Below are positions 60,249-64,000 of a stretch of DNA of 64,000 nt, one piece after another; within the stretch, counting starts at the first letter, position 1; every line of letters begins with the position of its first letter. Location: positions 11,476 through 75,475 of the forward strand of contig CAYVKX010000001.1 of assembly GCA_964452095.1 (NCBI GenBank), in the 5' to 3' direction. This DNA is from DUAL01 sp964452095. GTDB taxonomy: Bacteria > Bacteroidota > Bacteroidia > Flavobacteriales > BACL11. The notes beneath the pieces were generated by a model, which was not told where the DNA came from, did not search any database, and was given only the letters and a program-made list of their open reading frames with translations. A program made the position numbers and the translations under genes.

Positions 60249-60470
60249 TTATGGTATTGGGTCATGCCCATGTCCTCCCCAAGGATGACATGAAAATACT
60301 CGTTTTATGGTAAAAAATCCCCCTTTTAATGCACCATGTTTTTTTATTGCCTGTATGCCATACTCCGAACAAGTTGGCGTGTATCGGCATCTAGGTGAAA
60401 AAAGTGGAGAAATCATATTTTGATAAATTTTAATAATTCCGATAAAGATATAACTTAAAAGTTTTCTCAA
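60249..60470 (-). CDS. yidD: Membrane protein insertion efficiency factor YidD
   Basis: YidD is a small protein linked to YidC-dependent membrane insertion. The 73-residue sequence is the whole family: an amphipathic N-terminus (KLLSYIFIGIIKIYQNMISPLF), SPRCRYTPTCSEYGIQAIKKHGALKGG and the tail CHPWGGHGHDPIP. It overlaps the rnpA end by four bases (60467-60470), the universal rnpA-yidD pair. yidC is not here. Confidence 0.96.
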   Translation of the reverse strand: MRKLLSYIFIGIIKIYQNMISPLFSPRCRYTPTCSEYGIQAIKKHGALKGGFFTIKRVFSCHPWGGHGHDPIP

Positions 60471-60841
60471 AGCTGTTTTGTTAAACGATTTAAAACTAAA
60501 TTTATTTCTTCTTCAGCTTGCTTATAAGTTAGCATTTCAGATTTCAGATAAATTAGGGCAAATATAAGTTGTTTTTCATGGCTTTTTAAGTATTGGTAAA
60601 ATTTATTTTTCTGCTTTCTGTACACCTCCTTTATTATGCGCTTTATTGCATTTCTTTCATTGGCTTTTGCTATGTTTCGCTTTGGAATGCTAATCATAAT
60701 TTTGGCTGGAAACTCAGAATTTGTTGGAGCAATTTGGTATATGATCCTGAAGTTCCCTTCATTAAACTTTTGCCCTGATGCAAAAAGTAAATCGATTTTC
60801 TTTTTCCCGCAAAGCCGCTCTTGTTTGTTAAAAGTTTGCAT
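60467..60841 (-). CDS. rnpA: Ribonuclease P protein component
   Basis: RnpA is the protein subunit of RNase P, which matures tRNA 5' ends. The 124-residue basic protein has QERLCGKKKIDLLFASGQKF at the N-terminus and the RNR motif in ISIPKRNIAKANERNAIKRIIKEVYRKQK. It is normally preceded by rpmH; here rpmH is absent and the upstream neighbour is hemD with a terminator between, as is usual in Bacteroidota. Confidence 0.96.
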   Translation of the reverse strand: MQTFNKQERLCGKKKIDLLFASGQKFNEGNFRIIYQIAPTNSEFPAKIMISIPKRNIAKANERNAIKRIIKEVYRKQKNKFYQYLKSHEKQLIFALIYLKSEMLTYKQAEEEINLVLNRLTKQL

Positions 60842-60864
60842 GGCTAAAAATACTATTTTTTTAA

Positions 60865-60888
60865 ATAAAAAAAGGAGCTAGAAGCTCC
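60865..60888 (-). terminator. Rho-independent terminator after hemD
   Basis: On the minus strand GGAGCT-TCT-AGCTCC followed by a long T run. It separates hemD from rnpA. Confidence 0.88.
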
Positions 60889-60911
60889 CTTATTTATTTT
60901 TGTGTTGCTTG

Positions 60912-61679
60912 TTATCTTTTTCGCTTATTTGCCACCTTAATATATTGGTCCAGTGCCATGGACATAGATGGTGCTTTTTCATTTGGAGCATCAATATCTA
61001 AAATTAATTTATGCTCATCAACCGATTTTGCAGTGGTAGGCCCAAAAGCTGCAATTCTTGTATCTTTCTGTGTAAAATCAGGGAAATTCTCATAAAGTGA
61101 GGTGATTCCTGTTGGAGAGAAAAACACTAAAATATCATAATAAACATTTTCCAAATCCGATAAATCGGAACAAACCACTTTGTACATCATTGCTTTGGTA
61201 AAATTAAGTTTATTGCTCTCTAATGTATCCACAATTTTTTCTTTTATCAAATCCGAGCAAGGCAACAAGAAGTTACATTCTTTATGTTTTTTAAGCACAG
61301 GAATTAAGTCCTTAAACATTTGCTCTCCTGTGAAAACTTTTCTTTTTCTAAAGGTAATAAAGTTTTGAAGGTAATAAGCAATTGCTTCTGAAACACAAAA
61401 ATACTTCATGGTTTCAGGAACTTTTATTCTGAGTTTTTCGCACATCAAAAAATAATGATCCATTGCATTTTTGCTCGTAAAAATTACTGCATCATGATTC
61501 AAAATACTTATTCTTTGTTTTTTAAATTCATTAGTACTTATCTCTTCTACATGAATAAAAGGGCGAAAATCAATCTTTAATTTGTGCTTTGTAGCCAAAT
61601 TAAAATAAGGTGATTTGCCATTTTCTGGCTTTGGTTGCGAAATAAGTATGGATTTTACCTTTTTTTGTCTTCCTGCCAT
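60912..61679 (-). CDS. hemD: Uroporphyrinogen-III synthase
   Basis: HemD closes hydroxymethylbilane into uroporphyrinogen III in haem synthesis. The 255-residue protein begins MAGRQKKVKSILISQPKPENGKS and has the two-domain pattern with conserved spots NHDAVIFTSKNAMDHYF, YFCVSEAIAYYLQNF, FLLPCSDLIKEKI and DILVFFSPTGITSLYENF, then RIAAFGPTTAKSVDEHKL. The family is poorly conserved, but these spots agree. It lies 23 bases after the DUF4271 gene. Confidence 0.92.
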   Translation of the reverse strand: MAGRQKKVKSILISQPKPENGKSPYFNLATKHKLKIDFRPFIHVEEISTNEFKKQRISILNHDAVIFTSKNAMDHYFLMCEKLRIKVPETMKYFCVSEAIAYYLQNFITFRKRKVFTGEQMFKDLIPVLKKHKECNFLLPCSDLIKEKIVDTLESNKLNFTKAMMYKVVCSDLSDLENVYYDILVFFSPTGITSLYENFPDFTQKDTRIAAFGPTTAKSVDEHKLILDIDAPNEKAPSMSMALDQYIKVANKRKR

Positions 61680-61702
61680 TTGCCTTTATTTTTTTATTTC
61701 TT

Positions 61703-62329
61703 CTAATAGAATCCCACTTTAGCAAAAACTAAAAGTGGTAAAATTTCAAGGGTGCAAAGATACAGAAATAAATAATACTTAGAAAGCCCAAATGCACCTA
61801 TTCCTATCTTCCAAAGCCAAAAGATTTTTATTAGCAAAAATAGGGCAATAATTACTATCGAAAATATAAGTAAAATAGGACTTGAAATAAGTGGTGAAAA
61901 AAACATCAACACAACTATTGGAAATAGCAAAATCCCCATTACTCTATCAAACAAAAAAGTAAAGTAAACCCCCAATTTTGCCAAAGATTTTAGCATAAAA
62001 ACATAGCCCAAAAAACGAATAAGCATTGCTTTTAATAAGAAAAATACATCTACTAAAACAAATACTTTCAAGAAGTTCAGAATGCTTAAATTAGTTCCAA
62101 AAATAGTTTTAGAAAGAAACAAACTTATATTTATCAGCATAATAATTGTAACCAAAAAAGTTACTCTTTCTGTAAAAATATTTTCCTCTTTTAAATATTG
62201 ATTGGCATAGCGTTGGGCAAATACACTCAAGAATAATTGCTTGGTAAATTTCCAATAAAATGCCTTCAAAAGTGCTATTAAAAACAAATCAAAAGTGAGG
62301 ATAATAAAAAATGTGTCGTTATAAGTCAA
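61703..62329 (-). CDS. DUF4271-family membrane protein
   Basis: This hydrophobic protein has about six spans (FIILTFDLFLIALLKAFYW, VTFLVTIIMLINISLFL, FVLVDVFFLLKAMLIRFLG...) and ends LYLCTLEILPLLVFAKVGFY, typical of DUF4271, which is found next to hemD in this phylum. Function is unknown. There is no ATG: TTG at 62404 gives 233 residues but would overlap the divergent promoter of the next gene; TTG at 62329 gives 208 residues and lies 21 bases after a minus-strand TATCTTTG box (62357-62350). I take the latter with low confidence. Confidence 0.8.
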   Translation of the reverse strand: MTYNDTFFIILTFDLFLIALLKAFYWKFTKQLFLSVFAQRYANQYLKEENIFTERVTFLVTIIMLINISLFLSKTIFGTNLSILNFLKVFVLVDVFFLLKAMLIRFLGYVFMLKSLAKLGVYFTFLFDRVMGILLFPIVVLMFFSPLISSPILLIFSIVIIALFLLIKIFWLWKIGIGAFGLSKYYLFLYLCTLEILPLLVFAKVGFY

Positions 62330-62392
62330 TTTTACTTTTTTATCTTTTGCAAAGATATGTTTTATGATATCAACTTTTCTCTTTAAAATACA

Positions 62393-62400
62393 TACTTTTG
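62393..62400 (+). promoter_or_regulatory. Putative -7 box of the acyl-CoA dehydrogenase gene
   Basis: TACTTTTG (TAnnTTTG), 19 bases before the ATG at 62420; no clear -33. Confidence 0.5.
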
Positions 62401-62419
62401 CCAAAAAATTAACAAAATT

Positions 62420-63598
62420 ATGTCACAAGATTTATACCAAGCGCCTGATTATTTTTTGATGGATGAACTCCTAACAGATGAGCATAAAATGATTAGAGAT
62501 GCTGCAAGAGAATGGGTAAAAAGAGAAGTTTCTCCAATTATTGAAGATGCTTGTCAAAAGTGCGAATTCCCAAAACAAATTGTAAAAGGACTAGGAGAAA
62601 TTGGTGGTTTTGGACCATATATTCCTGTAGAATATGGGGGTGCAGGATTAGACCAAATATCTTACGGACTAATAATGCAAGAGCTAGAAAGAGGAGATAG
62701 TGGAATTCGTTCTACATCATCTGTTCAATCTTCACTTGTAATGTACCCAATTTGGAAATACGGAAGTGAAGAACAAAAAATGAAGTTTTTACCAAAATTA
62801 GCAACTGGAGAATTTATCGGTTGTTTCGGTTTAACTGAGCCAGATCATGGATCAAACCCAGGAGGAATGGCAACAAATATAAAAGATATGGGAGATCATT
62901 ATCTTTTAAATGGAGCAAAAATGTGGATTTCAAACGCTCCTTTTGCTGATGTTGCTGTAGTTTGGGCAAAGAATGAAGAAGGAAGAATTAAAGGAGTGCT
63001 TGTTGAAAGAGGAATGGAAGGTTTTACAACTCCTGAAACTCATAATAAATGGAGTTTAAGAGCTTCAGCAACAGGAGAGTTAGTTTTTGATAATGTAAAA
63101 ATTCCTAAGGAAAATTTATTACCTAATAAAGATGGTTTGGGAGCTCCACTTGGTTGTTTGGATTCTGCAAGATACGGAATTGCTTGGGGAACAATTGGTA
63201 CTGCAATGGATTGTTACGACACAGCATTAAGATATGCTAAAGAAAGAATTCAGTTTGGGAAACCAATTGCTAGCTACCAATTACAACAAAAGAAATTGGC
63301 TGAAATGATTACTGAAATCACAAAAGCACAACTGCTTACTTGGAGATTAGGAGTATTGAGAAATGAAGGAAGAGCAACTACTGCACAAATTTCAATGTGC
63401 AAGCGTAATAATGTTGATATGGCACTTAAAATTGCAAGAGAAGCAAGGCAAATATTAGGAGCTATGGGAATTACTGGAGAGTATTCTATAATGAGACATA
63501 TGATGAACTTAGAATCAGTTATTACTTATGAAGGAACTCATGACATTCACTTATTAATTACAGGAATGGATATTACGGGTGAAAACGCTTTTAAATAG
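62420..63598 (+). CDS. Acyl-CoA dehydrogenase, glutaryl-CoA dehydrogenase type
   Basis: The 392-residue flavoprotein would oxidise and decarboxylate glutaryl-CoA to crotonyl-CoA in lysine and tryptophan breakdown, passing electrons to ETF. Seen: MIRDAAREWVKREVSPIIEDA, the FAD/substrate loop CFGLTEPDHGSNPGGMATN, KMWISNAPFADVAVVWAK, LRASATGELVFDNVKIP, RIQFGKPIASYQLQQKKLAEM and the catalytic Glu in VITYEGTHDIHLLITG. YEGTHDIH at the C-terminus fits the glutaryl-CoA dehydrogenase group. It stands alone, followed by a DUF3817 gene. The substrate is inferred. Confidence 0.93.
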   Translation: MSQDLYQAPDYFLMDELLTDEHKMIRDAAREWVKREVSPIIEDACQKCEFPKQIVKGLGEIGGFGPYIPVEYGGAGLDQISYGLIMQELERGDSGIRSTSSVQSSLVMYPIWKYGSEEQKMKFLPKLATGEFIGCFGLTEPDHGSNPGGMATNIKDMGDHYLLNGAKMWISNAPFADVAVVWAKNEEGRIKGVLVERGMEGFTTPETHNKWSLRASATGELVFDNVKIPKENLLPNKDGLGAPLGCLDSARYGIAWGTIGTAMDCYDTALRYAKERIQFGKPIASYQLQQKKLAEMITEITKAQLLTWRLGVLRNEGRATTAQISMCKRNNVDMALKIAREARQILGAMGITGEYSIMRHMMNLESVITYEGTHDIHLLITGMDITGENAFK

Positions 63599-63640
63599 GA
63601 AATAGATATTAGTATTGAGATTTTAGACAATAGACGATTA

Positions 63641-63916
63641 ATGAAAAATACATTTAGAATAATTGCGTTCTTAGAGGGAGTATCTTATATACTCCTTCTT
63701 TTTGTTGCTGTGCCTTTAAAATACTGGGGAGGTGATGAACAATATGTAAAACTATTAGGTATGCCGCACGGATTATTATTTGTAGGGTATTTAATAATTG
63801 CCTTTTTAATTAAAGATGATGAGAATTGGAGTGGAAAAGATTTTGGTATTGTAATGCTTGCCTCCATTCTTCCTTTCGGCACTTTTTATATAGATTGGAA
63901 ATATTTGAAAAAATAA
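63641..63916 (+). CDS. DUF3817-family small membrane protein
   Basis: The 91-residue protein begins MKNTFRIIAFLEGVSYILLLFVAVPLKYWGG, followed by PHGLLFVGYLIIAFLI and FGIVMLASILPFGTFYIDW: three spans with the conserved EGxSYLLLL, PLKY and HG residues. Typical of DUF3817 membrane proteins of unknown function. The start ATG lies 42 bases after the acyl-CoA dehydrogenase, so it may be cotranscribed. A terminator follows after eight bases. Confidence 0.92.
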   Translation: MKNTFRIIAFLEGVSYILLLFVAVPLKYWGGDEQYVKLLGMPHGLLFVGYLIIAFLIKDDENWSGKDFGIVMLASILPFGTFYIDWKYLKK

Positions 63917-63924
63917 AAATTTAG

Positions 63925-63950
63925 AAACGGGCTTTAAGGCCCGTTTTTTT
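63925..63950 (+). terminator. Rho-independent terminator after the DUF3817 gene
   Basis: Stem AAACGGGC/GCCCGTTT with a TTTAAG loop, then a T run. The remaining 50 bases of the window show nothing I can name. Confidence 0.92.
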
Positions 63951-64000
63951 ATTGCCTTATTTTTTGTAGTATTGCAATAATAATTTAAAATTAATTTAGG

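Noticed and set aside
62330..62404. Longer start of the DUF4271 gene at TTG 62404
   Set aside because: It would overlap the promoter of the divergent gene and contain the gene's own putative -7 box; kept as an alternative only.
1..64000. tRNA, rRNA, CRISPR arrays, prophage or transposase genes
   Set aside because: None could be recognised by reading; a tRNA scan and a repeat finder would be decisive.

Overview
The window is a 64 kb stretch of a low-GC genome of the phylum Bacteroidota, most likely order Flavobacteriales. The evidence is: Bacteroidota-type promoters (-7 box TAnnTTTG, sometimes with a -33 TTG/TTTG) upstream of many genes; few clear Shine-Dalgarno sites; families typical of the phylum (DUF6089, DUF4271, DUF2279, DUF2007-type protein, tandem OmpH/Skp genes, a type II chorismate mutase fused to DAHP synthase); and the flavobacterial order murI-ompH-ompH-bamA-uppS-DUF6089-nadK-CBS-pdxJ. 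I saw no rRNA, tRNA, CRISPR array, phage or transposase gene. No gene-free stretch exceeds 300 bases. Two 10-base N gaps (6050-6059 and 51824-51833) show this is a draft scaffold.

Layout. 1-1765: 5' part of a TonB-dependent receptor (minus). 1818-6524: dprA, gdhA, a broken DUF2007-type gene between two identical terminators, and kbl carrying a scaffold artefact. 6608-10708: translation genes rplM-rpsI-rpsB-tsf, then pyrH-frr. 10865-16019: RND/MMPL exporter, rfbA, a polyprenyl synthase, a possible small ORF and a sulfotransferase-like protein. 16068-16960: bcp and a divergent XRE regulator around a palindrome, then REP-like hairpins. 17042-30261 (minus): one long array korA-korB-nuoABCDHIJKLMN plus a 111-residue protein, with a ferredoxin gene divergent from korA. 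30828-43543 (mostly minus): M1 aminopeptidase, NifU-like protein, gamma-carbonic-anhydrase-like protein, murI, and the outer-membrane biogenesis block. 43636-46133: pdxJ, an alpha/beta hydrolase, and a Fic protein behind a three-copy operator. 46260-51373: amidohydrolase, rlmN split by a stop codon, a second polyprenyl synthase, dnaG. 51366-60841 (mostly minus): recJ (gap plus in-frame stop), DAHP synthase/chorismate mutase, rsmI, DUF2279, the plus-strand pair tdk-alr, O-antigen-ligase-like protein, S41 protease, yidD, rnpA. 60912-63916: hemD, DUF4271, glutaryl-CoA dehydrogenase-like gene, DUF3817.

How the genes work together. The most informative block is the kor-nuo array. It has the 11 membrane and connecting subunits of complex I but no nuoE, nuoF or nuoG (the NADH-oxidising module). 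In their place the array opens with a two-subunit 2-oxoacid:ferredoxin oxidoreductase, and a two-cluster ferredoxin lies divergently beside it. The simplest reading is that 2-oxoglutarate (or another 2-oxoacid) reduces ferredoxin, and the 11-subunit complex passes those electrons to quinone while pumping ions. The outer-membrane block couples barrel insertion (BamA, two Skp-like chaperones, an extra Omp85-like protein) with undecaprenyl phosphate supply (UppS) and peptidoglycan precursors (MurI).

Quality caveats. Three conserved genes (DUF2007-type, rlmN, recJ) are interrupted by single in-frame stop codons with conserved protein sequence continuing in the same frame. kbl contains an inverted copy and a nearly exclusively C-to-T altered direct copy around its gap. 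These could be real mutations, but assembly, amplification or population-mixture errors are at least as likely.
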